Assembly: GCF_022605725.1 (NCBI RefSeq)
Contig: NC_065548.1
Location: forward strand, 14,293,644-14,357,643
DNA from: Anthonomus grandis grandis
Lineage: Eukaryota; Arthropoda; Insecta; Coleoptera; Curculionidae
Reading direction: 5' to 3'
DNA: 64,000 nt
Part shown: positions 33,491-45,984 of the stretch, piece by piece
Position numbering within the stretch: position 1 is the first letter of the stretch
Layout: every line of letters begins with the position of its first letter
Program-made: the position numbers and the translations under genes
Notes under the pieces: generated by a model
What the model saw: only the letters and a program-made list of their open reading frames with translations
What the model was told of the DNA's origin: nothing
Database searches by the model: none

Positions 33491-34136
33491 ATGCAGTCGG
33501 TATACTGTTATTTTATTCTTGCCTTGGTTTTGGGTTTTTTTAATACAGCAACTACAGCCCCTAATAGGGAGACCATTCAAGAATGCAATTTAAATCAAGA
33601 AATTATTCGAGACATTCAATCGTACCAAAATGTTGTAAAGTCTATTATCGATTTTATTACCAAAGGAGAATTTAAGGTAATATAAATTTTATAAAAAATT
33701 CGCATTGAACTCATTATGAAAACATGTTTTAAGGGAAAAGTATTTCAAGATTTAGCACTATTTACTGATACATTTGGATCTAGGTTAACGGGCACAGAAA
33801 ACTTAGAACACTCCATTGACTATTTATTAAATTTGATGAACCAATATGAAATGCATAATGTACATGCTGAAAATGTCACTGTACCAAGGTGGAGAAGGTA
33901 TTTATGAGCACTTACGTATAATTCTGAGTTACATATAAAAATTGTTTTAAAGGCTAAAGGAATATGGTGAACTATTATCTCCGAGGAATGCCGAACTTCC
34001 AGTAGTAGCTTTGGGCAGTTCTGTAGGTACGGGAAAAAATGGAATAACAGCAGAAGTAATGGTCGTTAAATCTTTTGACGAACTAAACAATAAAAGTAGA
34101 GGAGAGGTTGAAGGAAAAATCATTGTCTATAATCAG
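33491..34136 (+). CDS. Duplicated exons 1-3 of carboxypeptidase Q-like gene (copy A)
   Basis: Exon 1 is 33491-33676 (62 codons, signal peptide MQSVYCYFILALVLGFFNTA). Exon 2 is 33734-33897 (VFQDLALFTDTFGSRLTG) and exon 3 is 33953-34136 (NAELPVVALGSSVGTGKNG). All have intact GT-AG borders and match copy B exons at 36,685-37,330 almost perfectly. One coding change seen is Lys (AAG) here for Asn (AAT) in copy B, in the sequence NVV[KN]SIIDF. Downstream exons 4-7 exist once, beyond copy B. Copy A could therefore act as an alternative promoter whose exon 3 splices over copy B to exon 4, or it could be a dead partial copy. Its own 5' flank is duplicated too, so it may be transcribed. Confidence 0.8.
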
Positions 34137-34974
34137 GTACCTATTTGAGTAGGTTAAATTTCAAGTAAATTCGTTAATTAGTCATTTAATTGGTTTCTGG
34201 GATGTTATTCTTACAGAGCAACCTTATTGAGCTCGAAGGACATCCATCTTTTGTTCAATATCTACCTGTGTTGATTCTATCCTTATCATAATTCTAGGTA
34301 AAATGCTATTAGATGCCTATGTATTACAGCCTAAATATGGTTTTCAGTTTCTCAATCCTTAGGTAGATATACAAGGGATTTTAATAAAGTAACACTTCTA
34401 TAGCACTTGTTGGTGGATATTCTTCACTTAAAGGTGCACGTATTAATTCAAAGTTTCTGGTGTAAAGTTTGGATTTGGTTTAGAAAGACGCGAGTTAAGA
34501 AAACTATGGAGTAATAAAAATAATATCTCATATCTCTCGCAAGGAAAATATTGTCACCTTTAAGGTGGTTTGACCTCACATAGTTTTTTTTTTCCTTCTG
34601 ATGGACGATATGCAAAGTATGTTTCTCAGTAAACATGCTCTATTTAATATAATTGCTTCGAGTGGCGTTAATAGCCAAATGTGCTCCATACTCTCAGTCA
34701 AATTAGTCTACTAGATGCTGAGTTATTGTATATTAAGTGATACATCATTGGCAGTTCTTTATAGTAGTCCACATAGACATAGATCAACAGAGATTAACTT
34801 CATTTAGATGACCTCGTGAATCATGTTAGAAATTATTAATTATACAAAAAAAATACTAATATTTTGGAAAATTTTTCTTTATTATTTTGACATGCAGCGC
34901 ATAATTACAATTTTTTGCAGATGGACAAATATTTATTCCCTTGGCATCTGATTAATAAGATTTTATTTATATTA

Positions 34975-35906
34975 TCTTTTTTGGTTGACAATAGACAATA
35001 GAATTTTATTTCTTCTAAAGTAATACAAATATACTTATAGCAATAGAGTACAGGCATTACAAGGAAAACCGTTAAAAAAATTTACAGTCATAAAATAGAT
35101 AATGACGCAGAATTACATAATATAAAAAACTAAAACAGTAAGGTAAAAAATTGGCTATAGTCATAAGCTATAAAACTAATCGTTAACCTAATTATACAAC
35201 AGTATATAATAACATAAACCCAAACCATATTACATTTATCATAAGAAAAACAAAATAATAATTATTGATCATATAAGTTTTAGTCAGGAGAAAAATAATA
35301 CAACTTACGCACTAACACCAATAAATCAATGCCAAAAAAACAAAGTTAGTCAATAATTATAAAGCCTCTAAGTCGGAGAATATTTAAGAAGTAGTGTACA
35401 ACAGCTTTAACTTTTGAGGTATTATGTTGTTAAACTAGACCCTGACAAAGAGTGATGCGCTCAAAAAATATGTGCTGAAAGGTCTGCTATACATTTGCGT
35501 TACATATAGTGCACACATTGTCAAAATCCATCAAAAGTAGCCTTAAAAAAACCGCAATTGGCAGTTCGGACTTGGCAGAGAAACTTTAAATACTTCCCTT
35601 AAATTGTAAATAGGTTTTTGGCTTCTGGACGTTTAAAAAACAGCTATAAAAAAGAGGAAATGCTGAAGCAGATCCAAACTTAAGGTCTTTTTGAACACAA
35701 ACCTGTTTAACTTAATCCAAAAACAAAACTATTCTTTTTTAGGTAGGTACTCGGTAATGATATAAATGGCAAGCCAAAATCAATTTTTGAAAAAAAAAAA
35801 TTCTTTATTTGCTGAATGCAATTACACGAAAGGTCAGAGCTTTCAAGTTCCAGCTATCTCTTATAGCAGATTTGTGGGTGTCTGGAGGGTTTCATAAATA
35901 AAAGTT
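34975..35906 (-). mobile_element. LINE 3' end, cut by the duplication junction
   Basis: Same sequence as 38,165-39,096. It begins near TTGGTTGACAATAGACAATAG and ends abruptly at the TGATT junction, where copy B starts. The rest of the LINE exists only behind copy B. Confidence 0.75.
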
Positions 35907-38900
35907 TGATTGCTATTGTTTATATTAACTGTCTTTGACCAGAAGATTGAAGCTTTGCAAAAATATATTATATTTTGAAACTTAACAAACGATTTTATTG
36001 CTTTTAGTTTCATATTATAAAAGCTGATGATTTTCTTTACCATAGATTTATTATAATTTAATTTTATTAGATGTGTTACAATCAATAAAATAGGAGCGGC
36101 TTGAAGTCTGATTGATAGGTATAGTCTTTAAAAGCAATTTACATGTACCTATATTGATTATTTACAGTAGTATGTATTTAAGTAAATATCATTGAGAAGC
36201 TTCTTTTCTTTAACATTAAATATTATAAATTAATATTTTTTAAACATTCTTAGATCTTTAATATTTAGCAAATTATTATTAATTGTATAGGAGCTACCTT
36301 AACTTAAACAAGTTAATTTTCTCTTATGATTCAAAATGATATTTTATGTTTACCAAGCTTTCGAAGTCATTTTTTGTATCTTCAAGGCATTAGGAAGAAA
36401 TGCCCTTGGAAAGTGAAAGATTACTATTATTATTTAACATATACCTATCCTAACTTTTTAAACGGGATGGGCTTAAGAAAATAATTTAATATACTTTTTA
36501 TCAGTTAATCAGCACTGACTGATACTGCAAACTTTTCTTAAATAAAAATTAAGTATATACATTTATATCTATGATTACAATTATTTGAAGTGCTGGTTAT
36601 TAAGTTAAGTACTGATACAATAATATCAAGAATTATCATAAAAGTCGATAATTACTTATCATTTTACATTGTAAATCTCTTACAATGCAGTCGGTATACT
36701 GTTATTTTATTCTTGCCTTGGTTTTGGGTTTTTTTAATACAGCAACTACAGCCCCTAATAGGGAGACCATTCAAGAATGCAATTTAAATCAAGAAATTAT
36801 TCGAGACATTCAATCGTACCAAAATGTTGTAAATTCCATTATCGATTTTATTACCAAAGGAGAATTTAAGGTAATATAAATTTTATAAAAAATTCGCATT
36901 GAACTCATTATGAAAACATGTTTTAAGGGAAAAGTATTTCAAGATTTAGCACTATTTACTGATACATTTGGATCTAGGTTAACGGGCACAGAAAACTTAG
37001 AACATTCCATTGACTATTTATTAAATTTGATGAACCAATATGAAATGCATAATGTACATGCTGAAAATGTCACTGTACCAAGGTGGAGAAGGTATTTATG
37101 AGCACTTACGTATAATTCTGAGTTACATATAAAAATTGTTTTAAAGGCTAAAGGAATATGGTGAACTATTATCTCCGAGGAATGCCGAACTTCCAGTAGT
37201 AGCTTTGGGCAGTTCTGTAGGTACGGGAAAAAATGGAATAACAGCAGAAGTTATGGTCGTTAAATCTTTTGACGAACTAAACAATAAAAGTAGAGGAGAG
37301 GTTGAAGGAAAAATCATTGTCTATAATCAGGTACCTATTTGAGTAGGTTAAATTTGAAGTAAATTCGTTAATTAGTCATTGATTTTAATGGTTTTTGAGA
37401 TGCTATTCTTACAGAGCAAACTTATTGATCTGGAAGGACATCCATCTTTTGTTCAATATCTACCTGTGTTGATTCTATCCTTATCATAATTCTAGGTAAA
37501 ATGCTATTAGATGCCTATGTATTACAGCCTAAATATGGTGTTCAGTTTCTCAATCCGTAGGTAGATATACAAAGGATTTTAATAAAGTAACACTTCTATA
37601 GCACTTGTTGGTGGATATTCTTCACTTAAAGGTGCACGTATTTATTTAAAGTATCTGGTGTAAAGTTCGGATTGGTTTGGAAAGACACGAGTTAAGAAAA
37701 CTATTAAGTAATAAAAATAATATCTCATATCTCTCGCAAATAAAATATTGTCACCTTTAAGGTGGTTTGAGCTCACATAGTTTTTTTTCCCTTCTGATGG
37801 ACGATATGCAAAGTATGTTTCGCAGTAAACATGCTCTATTTAAAATAATCGCTTCGAGTGGCGTTAATAGCCAAATGTGCTTCGTACTCTCAGTCAAATT
37901 GGTCTACTAGATGCTGAGTTATTGTATTTTAAGTGATACATCATTGGTAGTTCTTTATAGTAGTCCACATAGACATAGTTCAACAGAGATTAACTTCATT
38001 TAGATGACCTCGTGAATCATGTTAGAAATTATTAATTATACAAAAAAAATACTAATATTTTGAAAAATTTTTCTCTGTTATTTTGACATGCAGCGCGTAA
38101 TTACAATTTTTTGCAGATGGACAAACCTTTATTCCCTTGGCATCTGATTAATAAGATTATCTTTTTTGGTTGACAATAGACAATAGAATTTTATTTCTTC
38201 TAAAGTAATACAAATATACTTATAGCAATAGAGTATAGGCATTACAAAGAAAACCGTTACAAAATTTACAGTCATAAAATAGATAATGACGCAGAATTAC
38301 ATAATATAAAAAACTAAAACGGTAAGGTAAAAAATTGGCTATAGTCATAAGCTATAAAACTAATCGTTAACCTAATTATACAACAGTATATAATAACATA
38401 AACCCAAACCATATTACATTTATCATAAGGAAAACAAAATAATACTTATTGATCATATAAGTTTTAGTCAGGAGAAAAATAATACAACTTACGCACTAAC
38501 ACCAATAAATCAATGCCAAAAAAACAAAGTTAGTCATTAATTATAAAGCCTCTAAGTCGGAGAATATTTAAGAAGTAGTGTACAATAGCTTTAACTTTTT
38601 GAGGTATTATGTTGTTAAACTAGACCCTGACAAAGAGTGATGTACTCAAAAAATATGCGCTGAAAGGTCTGCTATACATTTGCGTTACATATAGTGCACA
38701 CATTGTCAAAATCCATCAAAAGTAGCCTTAAAAAAACCGCAATTGGCAGTTCGGACTTGGCAGAAAAACTTTAAATACTTCCCTTAAATTGTAAATAGGT
38801 TTTTGGCTTCTGGACGTTTAAAAAACAGCTATAAAAAAGGGGAAATGCTGAAGCAGATCCAAACTTAAGGTCTTTTTGAACACAAACCTGTTTAACTTAA

Positions 38901-39096
38901 TCCAAAAACAAAACTATTCTTTTTTAGGTAGGTACTCGGTAATGATATGAATGGCAAGCCAAAATCAATTTTTGAAAAAAATAAATTCTTTATTTGCTGA
39001 ATCCAATTACACGAAAGGTCAGCGTTTTCAAGTTCCACCTATCTCTTATAGCATTTTTGTGGGTATCTGGAGGGTTTCATAGATAAAAGTTTGATT
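35907..39096 (+). repeat. 3.19-kb tandem duplication, copy B
   Basis: Second copy of 32,729-35,906, starting with the shared TGATT at 35,907-35,911 and ending at TGATT 39,092-39,096, inside the LINE. It holds the exons 1-3 that lie next to exons 4-7. Confidence 0.9.
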
Positions 39097-42000
39097 AGCC
39101 AATTAATAGCTAATTTAAAAATAAATAAAGAAAGGCGTGTTACTCGAAATTCTAGACACACAATGCTATCAGGTGTATTAGCAGGCAGAAAAAAGAATTT
39201 TTTGAAAAAACTGACCTGTGCACGTTCCAAAACCTCAATGTAGCGCAAACTCCAAATTCAGCATTACTAAGTAGGACACTTAGAACAAGTAAATTATAGA
39301 GTGTCATCTTTGCCGACCAACTGGTGGACTTGGCCATAATACCCCGAATAGCTTGTTTACCTTTAAGTGCGGTGTCCTCCACCATAAATAGCAAAATACA
39401 TAATTATTCTGGTTTTATTTAAATTTACAGTAAGCCGGTTTTGATTTGTGTAATCTTCAAGAACCAGTAATTTTCGCTTTGCGTCTACTTCAGAGTGGGA
39501 TAGCATAACTGCATCATTGCAGTATAGTAAAACAAGGATGTCAGAAATACTATCAATATCAATACTATTGAGTCCCCAACCTCCAGAAAATTGTTCAAAG
39601 TCACTTAAAAATAGTAAGAATAAAAAGGCTTAAAGTTTCCCCCTGTAGAACTCCTACCGACACCGGAAACTCCCTGGTAAGCTTGTTGCTACTTTTTACC
39701 CAAAAATTGTCACAATCAACTGAATGGAATGGAAATAACTGATGCTGACAACCCAAACGTGTAAAGTTTCTGCCACAAAAAATCATGTGAAAGTGAGTGA
39801 GAGGCTGTTTTAAAATCAATAAAAAGTGCATAAACTTTTTGCCTCTAAGACGCAGATGGAACTGAGCAGACATCATTAGTGTAAAAATGTTGTCTGTGCA
39901 CCCTCTGGACTTCCGAAAGCCACAATTATAATTACCATAATTAGCGCATATATCGGGACTTCAACCTTCCATAGTTGAATAATGGCAAGTAGCTGTTTAC
40001 GAAAAGTGACGTCTTCAGATAACGAGACAAAATTCTTTCTTATGAGCATTCCCACGTAGTCTTGAATTTTTGTCATATTAATCATAATTTTAATTTTATC
40101 ACACTCCATAATTTTATAACATTAGAACCCTGATGCTGCAGGGTGCCTCATTTATGCTTTAAATAAATATTCCCCATGGTTCTATTTTGGCATTAAGTAT
40201 TCTACTACTTCGATATTTTACGCACAAAATAAAAAATTTGTGCGTAAAATAGAATTAATAAAACAATAATAAAGGGAAAAAACAATAAGACTATGGGGCG
40301 TATATCTGATACGAATTTTAAACCTTTGTAAGTGTACCTTATATTAATTTTTAAAGTTTTTTGTGTGTTTGCTTGTCTTTTGTTCGGAACTATTTCCGTT
40401 TAGTATCCCCTGATGATGGACACCACTGTGTCCGAAACATGTCGAGAATTTTTAATAACTGAATGTTTAATAAATAAGTGGAGGGAGACTGCAGTATTTT
40501 CGTTTTACCTTAAACTACGACTCCATTGCAAGTATGGACTATTTCTTCACTATTAAAAAAATTGGGTTGTATTGACTATTGATGTGTGAAATTCACTATG
40601 CTTCTTCGCGAAATTTCACACTCCTTATCATTCATAATATTTTAGGATTGGGTTAACTATGACCACGATTATGATTATAGAAGCAAAGGAGCGACCGAGG
40701 CATCAAAAAAAGGCGCTGTCGCCTCACTAGTAAGATCCTTAACCCCCTTTTCGATGAGAACTCTATATACAGGCCAACAAACTTATCGTAATAATGTCAC
40801 GAAAATTCCTGCACTTTGTATTTCTGTAGAAGATGCTCATATGCTACAACGCATGCAGGTAATAAATTATTGATTTTTAAATTATTTGCATTAATTGATT
40901 TTAATTAAATGAAAAAAAACGCGATATAATCAATGGCAGACGTACGACATAGCATACAATATATATTCATACATTTTATTTTTTATTATTCAAACATATT
41001 TAAAAAAAATAAATTATTTTTTGGATTTGAGATATTTTATACCTGTCTTTCGTGCTCTGTCGTATTTTGATTTCCGGCAAATATCCTGTCAAAAGTTAGT
41101 TAAACAGGTGCCATTTCTTTAATTTTTTATTCATAGCACAAAAACCGATACCCCAACATAAAAAATGTACACAATAATATATCACCCGATCAATCTATAA
41201 ATTGAAATAAAATTACGTTGAAAAATATTAAATTAAGCTATGCCGGTTGTTAACATAAACCAACACCTCCTATAGAAAGGCCTGAGCGAGTGATGCATAC
41301 CATTTAGCAGTGTATATAAAAATGCAAATTTATCAGGAGATACAATATGTGAATTTTCATTCTTTCACCTTTAAAATTATAGAAATATGTGGCAATACAT
41401 AACTTCCATATCAAAGTCTATATAGTTGAAACAAATAGACTTTGTCCAAATATTATCAGCCTTACTTTTCCGAACAGGTAGATTTTTCGAAAAATAATCG
41501 GGGCAATTTGAAATATAGTAAAATATAGTAAAAATAACAGAATTTTCCTCGCGTCAGGGTTTTTTAAAATTTACTATAATAATTTAATCAGTTTTCAGAT
41601 TCTGCTCTGAAATATTTTAAACATAACTATCTTTAGATAAATCTGAATAACTCAAGCAGTACTATTCAGTTTTAAGACCACACGTAGGCTAAACTAAGCC
41701 AAGCAAATTAAGCCTGTTTAGTAGAAGTAATAACATTTTAGATCTATGTGTATTCTGTGTCTATTAGTCATTACAATATGATTTGTCCACCATCTGGTTT
41801 TTTTTTTGTAGAAAACTCCACCTGGCGCGCAACCTAGTGGAAAATACTTATGATGAAGTCTAGTGAATCGCCAATTTTATTTAGATTCTTAAAATGAAAG
41901 TTTTTTTTTAAACACACTTCAAGTTTCCGCAGCCCTCACCTCACCCCGTTGTCATTGGGCGACTGCCCAATGACATCTGCTCTCAATGCCAAAATAACTG

Positions 42001-43516
42001 CAATTGACCATAGTCTTTCTTACCCTCGTTACCTTTTTTTATCTCGAGTGATCGTCGACCAACGTCTGCCATTATGTTTGTAAATTGAACACCACTTAAA
42101 ATAATTATAAAATTACTACTATAAAGAGATGAATCATTATTTGCTTTGGAGAAGAGCTGATTTTAACTGATCGTAAAATATAATAAAATATTAATGTTAA
42201 CAAAAAAAAAACACGACGCTTAAAGAACTTAGCTAAGGGGAGTCGATGTTGTTTCCGCACCACACACCGCATTTTATCGCCCTAAAGCTCTATTAAGACC
42301 TTATTAATCATTCTTCAAATATTTTCTGGAGAAGGTTTTTCCAACCCGTCGATTTTTCAAAGTTATTTTTGGAATTGATTACTAAGGACCAATGCAAAAC
42401 CTTTGGTTTATGCTACCACTCTTTTCTTCTGAAGTCAAGTTAATAAAGTAGTCAATAACAGTCGACTTTGTTAGAAGTTATTATAGGTAGGTTACTGTCA
42501 TAGTTGAGTTGACAGAAATGTAATACGTCGTAGTCGTAGTCGCGGTCAAAGTAAGCAATCGCTGATACATTACCCCAAAACCTCTTTTTCTCTATCTTTA
42601 CACTTTAAGTGACCAAGATCATGTCTATACATATTCTATAAGACCCGTCTTGCGGTCTTAAGCATTTTTGATACAAGTTTTTTAAAATTTTATACTGTTT
42701 TATTAGGATCGGGGAAATAAAATAATTATTCACCTTAATGTTTCAACGGAAACTCTGAGTAACTCAACATCGCGAAATGTAATAGCAGATTTGACAGGTG
42801 CTGAGTATCCTGATAAAATTGTCGCTGTCACAGCTCACTCGGATAGCTGGGATGCTGGAACCGGTTCAATGGACGACGGAGGTGGTATATTCATGTCTCT
42901 TTATGCCTTAAAAGTTCTAAAAGAGCTTGGATTAAAACCAAGAAGAACTGTTAGGTACGCAATTTTTTTAAATTACAAATAATAGTTTGCTTTTCTACTA
43001 AACATATTTCAGATCATTAATTTTCACTGGTGAAGAGCAATGTTATTGTGGAGTTAACGAGTATAACGACAAACATGCGTCGGATTTAGAAAATTTCATT
43101 TTTGTGATGGAAAATGATGAAGGCGTATGGAATCCTTTGGGGTTGAACTATACAGCTGGTCCAATGGGAGGATGTGTCTTAAAAGAAATCCTGAAGTAAG
43201 TTTTGAAAACAAAATATCCATATTATATTAGCATTATTAGCGGATATTCATTTTAAGGTTATTATTACCACTAAATGCGACCCGGGCAGATTATGTAGAG
43301 AACGTTGGCTCGGACATATCCTTATGGACAAAATCTCTTATTCCCGGGACAAGTTTATTAAATGAAAATGGAAAATGGTTTTGGTTTCAACACACTCAAG
43401 CTGATACGCTAGATGTTATTGATTCTGATCAAATGGATAAAGCATTGGCAGTTTGGGCTTCGGTTGCTTATGTTATTGCTGATATGAAAATTCAGTTTCC
43501 AAGTAGATTCGAGTAA
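36685..43516 (+). CDS. Carboxypeptidase Q-like metallopeptidase (M28)
   Basis: Seven coding exons: 36685-36870, 36928-37091, 37147-37330, 40646-40858, 42707-42954, 43013-43195 and 43258-43516. All junctions keep phase and the product is 478 residues, close to human CPQ. A signal peptide points to secretion or the lysosome. Family role: removal of N-terminal residues from small peptides by a dinuclear zinc site. All metal or catalytic residues are visible: His 293 in TAHSDSWD, Asp 305 in GSMDDGGG, Glu 339/340 in TGEEQ, Asp 367 in MENDEG and the late His in WFQHTQADT. GEEQCYCG replaces the usual GEEQGG-G. The N-terminal half (FGSRLTG, ALGSSVGT, GATEASKKGAVASLVRS) is typical. The third intron holds a LINE and Penelope-like debris. 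Exons 1-3 are duplicated upstream. Confidence 0.93.
38165..40110 (-). mobile_element. 5'-truncated antisense LINE in CPQ intron 3
   Basis: From 40,110 downward the minus-strand frames give NCGFRKSRGCTDNIFTL, then REFPVSVGVLQGETLSLF (reverse-transcriptase motifs). Next come IRGIMAKSTSWSAKMTLYN and FFLPANTPDSIVCLEF, with SRYPQKCY at the end of the protein. This is the C-terminal half of an insect LINE with several frameshifts. The catalytic YADD block is replaced by a damaged frame near 39,540. The right breakpoint of the gene duplication falls in it at 39,096. Confidence 0.8.
40215..40250. repeat. 14-bp perfect hairpin
   Basis: Arms ATTTTACGCACAAA (40215-40228) and its reverse complement (40237-40250), with an 8-base A-rich spacer. 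It lies between the LINE and the Penelope-like segment. Confidence 0.85.
40290..40530 (+). mobile_element. Penelope-like element terminal fragment (candidate)
   Basis: Contains the CCTGATGATGG… CCGAAACATGTCG arrangement, then a TTTAATAAATAAGTGGAGGG tail and GACTGCAGTATTTTCG. From memory this combination is typical of arthropod Penelope-like LTR ends. No reverse transcriptase or GIY-YIG frame is nearby. Assignment is by pattern only. Confidence 0.5.
40410..40444 (+). ncRNA. Hammerhead ribozyme-like motif
   Basis: CTGATGA (40410-40416), then a 6-bp stem GGACAC/GTGTCC with loop CACT (40418-40433), then GAAAC (40434-40438) and AT-GTC/G. AC pairs with GT to give a 2-bp stem III as in minimal type I hammerheads. 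Against activity, one extra T lies between the CTGATGA core and stem II, and stem I pairs poorly. It is probably a degenerate copy carried by a Penelope-like element. Confidence 0.5.
40859..42706 (+). other. Intron 4 of the CPQ-like gene
   Basis: About 1.85 kb between exons 4 and 5. I see no coding sequence. A perfect 10-bp hairpin with a 4-base loop lies at 41951-41974. Much of 41,930-42,600 has slightly raised GC, which suggests an old insertion. Confidence 0.6.
41951..41974. repeat. Perfect 10-bp hairpin, 4-base loop
   Basis: GTCATTGGGC and its exact reverse complement GCCCAATGAC around GACT. It lies in CPQ intron 4. Confidence 0.85.
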
Positions 43517-43520
43517 ATAA
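43515..43520 (+). terminator. AATAAA overlapping the CPQ stop region
   Basis: GAG TAA ATAAAG: the AATAAA hexamer starts at the second base of the stop codon. That would make a very short 3' UTR unless another signal further down is used. Confidence 0.4.
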
Positions 43521-44105
43521 AGAAACGTTTATGGGCTTGTACATTTTTTAAATATGTTTACCGAAGTCATTTATGAATAACTTTAAGCATTATGTCTCAT
43601 ATTTGTTTTGACACCAATTTGACAGCAAAAATACCTTTTTACACATGAATGTAAAGAAATGTATACATTCCCAAAACCTGGAATCATTTGGCCACTTTAA
43701 AAAAAAAATCCTCTATAAGAACTTTGGTCAGTAAGCAGTTTTTTTCATACTCTTAGAAATACTAAATTTTTAAACAACTTTTTAAATTCACATAAGATTT
43801 GTCCGTTCAAATTAAAATTATTTAAAGTCATGCCAAACAGGTCAACATTAAACTGTAACTGAACATCATTTAATTAATTGCTTGCTCTATATATGGCCTC
43901 TGTTTTGGCCAAACTGGTGCCATAAGTGTTAAGAAATACATTGTGTCTTCTTGTACGAAAACAGTAAAATTCAATACAAATAAGATATCTAGAGCATCAA
44001 TCTGATTGTTGCATATTTGAAATAGAAAAACACTAAACTTCCACAAACAGCAGATTGATGAAAAACAGTGCATTTCTAAGTTAACTTCTGTTAGTTAACT
44101 TGACA

Positions 44106-44330
44106 TCATTTATAAAACTCATTAAGATCTGCTTGCAGTTGCATGCTGTTATGACGAACGAAAAACCTTCGTGTAATCGGCAAACAGTAGAAACTTACTA
44201 CAATACTCGTGGAAATATCATTGATAAAAATCAAAAACAAAAATAGGGCAAGATTGCTTTCCTGGGAGGCACTAATTGAGATAATGTAGGTAGATGATGT
44301 GAACCCACTAACTTCCAATTTGCGGTCTAT
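44106..44330 (-). pseudogene. LINE reverse transcriptase scrap
   Basis: Minus-strand translation reads VSGFTSSTYIISISASQESN then LALFLFLIFINDISTSIV, which matches the GVPQGS-LGPLLFLIFINDI block of LINE reverse transcriptases. The C-terminal LQADLNEFYK matches the LQ-DLN-F-W that follows YADD. Badly decayed. Confidence 0.65.
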
Positions 44331-45549
44331 CTAATAAATACGTAATGAAAAACTTATCATCTATCAAAGGCCTTAGTCTAATACCTTAATATCATATTCT
44401 CTCCGACTCTGTCTTTACTTTGGTCATTTTTATCAGAGTAAAAAGATTAATCATCCATGTGATATAATAAAATATAAAATTTATGTAGACCACTATGTAG
44501 ACTTATACTGCGTAATATGCTAGGTGCATGAAAAGCTCCTAATATCATTTTTACTGTAATGATACCCAGCTACTATTTATTTCCTATAAAACTTAGAATT
44601 TGTGAAGTTGTCAAAAATGAATATTTAGGAATAAATGCTATTAAATCATCTCCTACTTGCTCTGAAGCAAATTCTAGAAAATTAAAACATTGGCTGATCT
44701 AAAAATTAATGTTGGAATGCTAACTATTAGTCAACATCCAACGATTAATCATTTTACTCTCAATTACTAATTACAATATACAACAAACTACTAGTGCTGC
44801 AGTCGTTGCCGACTTCTAAAACTGGCACTGTACAAGCAAGTAAATGTGAATCGTTTATTTGAACAGCTTCATTTCATATTTGCTATCATGTAAGCACGGT
44901 TTAATTTTACATTACCTTGTATGAGCGCGTTTATCATTCTGCGCCACAGAATGGAACTTTATAAAAGATCTTTTTCCTATAATCTTGCCAATATTCTAGA
45001 AAGTATAGTGTGCTTCATTTAAATTTATGGTTACATATGTACTTTTCTTTAAACAATAAATAACTAATAAATTACTTTTACCAAAGTAGTTTTAATAAAA
45101 AAAAAATACTGTAATTTAATTTACAAGAACTTTTGTAATATTTTTTTGCTTATTCTTTTAGTTCCATTCAAATTTAGTAGTATTCACCTCAAAGCAAACA
45201 GTACAATGACAATCACCTTATCCACTGAATTTACTTTGTGTACTAATATTAGTATCTAAATTTATCTATATACTAAACTTTTATTTAATAGTGTCTATAG
45301 GTATTTACTTAGTAATATTAGATTACTTCGCAAAATCAAAAAAGATTAGATTAAGTCGCAAAAGTAAAATAAGGAATTACACTAAGGGAAAGCAAAAATA
45401 AGAAGAAAAGGAAAAAGAAGGAGCTAAACGGATCCAGGGTGGACCTGTCACAGAAAAATAGCAATACTCTAATCATATTTACTCATCTGTCTATAAAAAG
45501 CACTCATTGTATCAATGGGAATCTCTCTGCTGAAATACTCTGAGACATT

Positions 45550-45602
45550 TTCTAGGTATCACATTGGATTCTAAACTATCCTGGTCTGACCATGTAGATA
45601 TC
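45550..45602 (+). pseudogene. Very short LINE trace
   Basis: FLGITLDSKLSWSDHVDI is the block that follows the reverse-transcriptase palm in LINEs. Nothing else of the element is recognisable around it. Confidence 0.5.
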
Positions 45603-45984
45603 AGGAATAGGAAGCCCATTTCTGGGCTGTGGGCCTTCAGTTCTACCGGTTAACCTCTTCTCCCTTAAGACTTTGTTTAACCTTCCTGCCGTGAATTTTT
45701 CGACGTCATGAGAACTATGTATAGAAAATATCCTTGACAAACTGTGTGCTGGTGAGACTTGCCATGCAAACATTTAGTCGCAAGTCGCGCAGAAGCGTCG
45801 TTCCATTGCGAAGCGACTATATACAGTCCTTATGCGATAGTTGACAATAAAGGTTTGTCATCCATATCAAAAGAAAAGAGAAATGAAAGGAAAACGCATA
45901 GGGCGAATCGGAGCGGACCGTGCCACATCGGCGTCTTCTTCTTAGTCGCTACTCTGCCACAGGTATTGTAAGTAATATCATGAA

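Larger units (their letters stand above)
32729..35906 (+). repeat. 3.18-kb tandem duplication, copy A
   Basis: Copy A holds the 5' flank and exons 1-3 of the carboxypeptidase Q-like gene, part of the third intron and the 3' end of an antisense LINE (from about 34,975). It is colinear and nearly identical with 35,907-39,096. Differences are scattered substitutions and small indels. The junction with copy B carries TGATT, which is also present at both outer breakpoints. Confidence 0.9.

Noticed and set aside
32729..39096. Duplication explained purely as two haplotypes placed side by side by the assembler
   Set aside because: The junction carries 5-bp microhomology within a LINE and copy B runs on into unique LINE sequence. 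That favours a real tandem event, though long reads are still needed.
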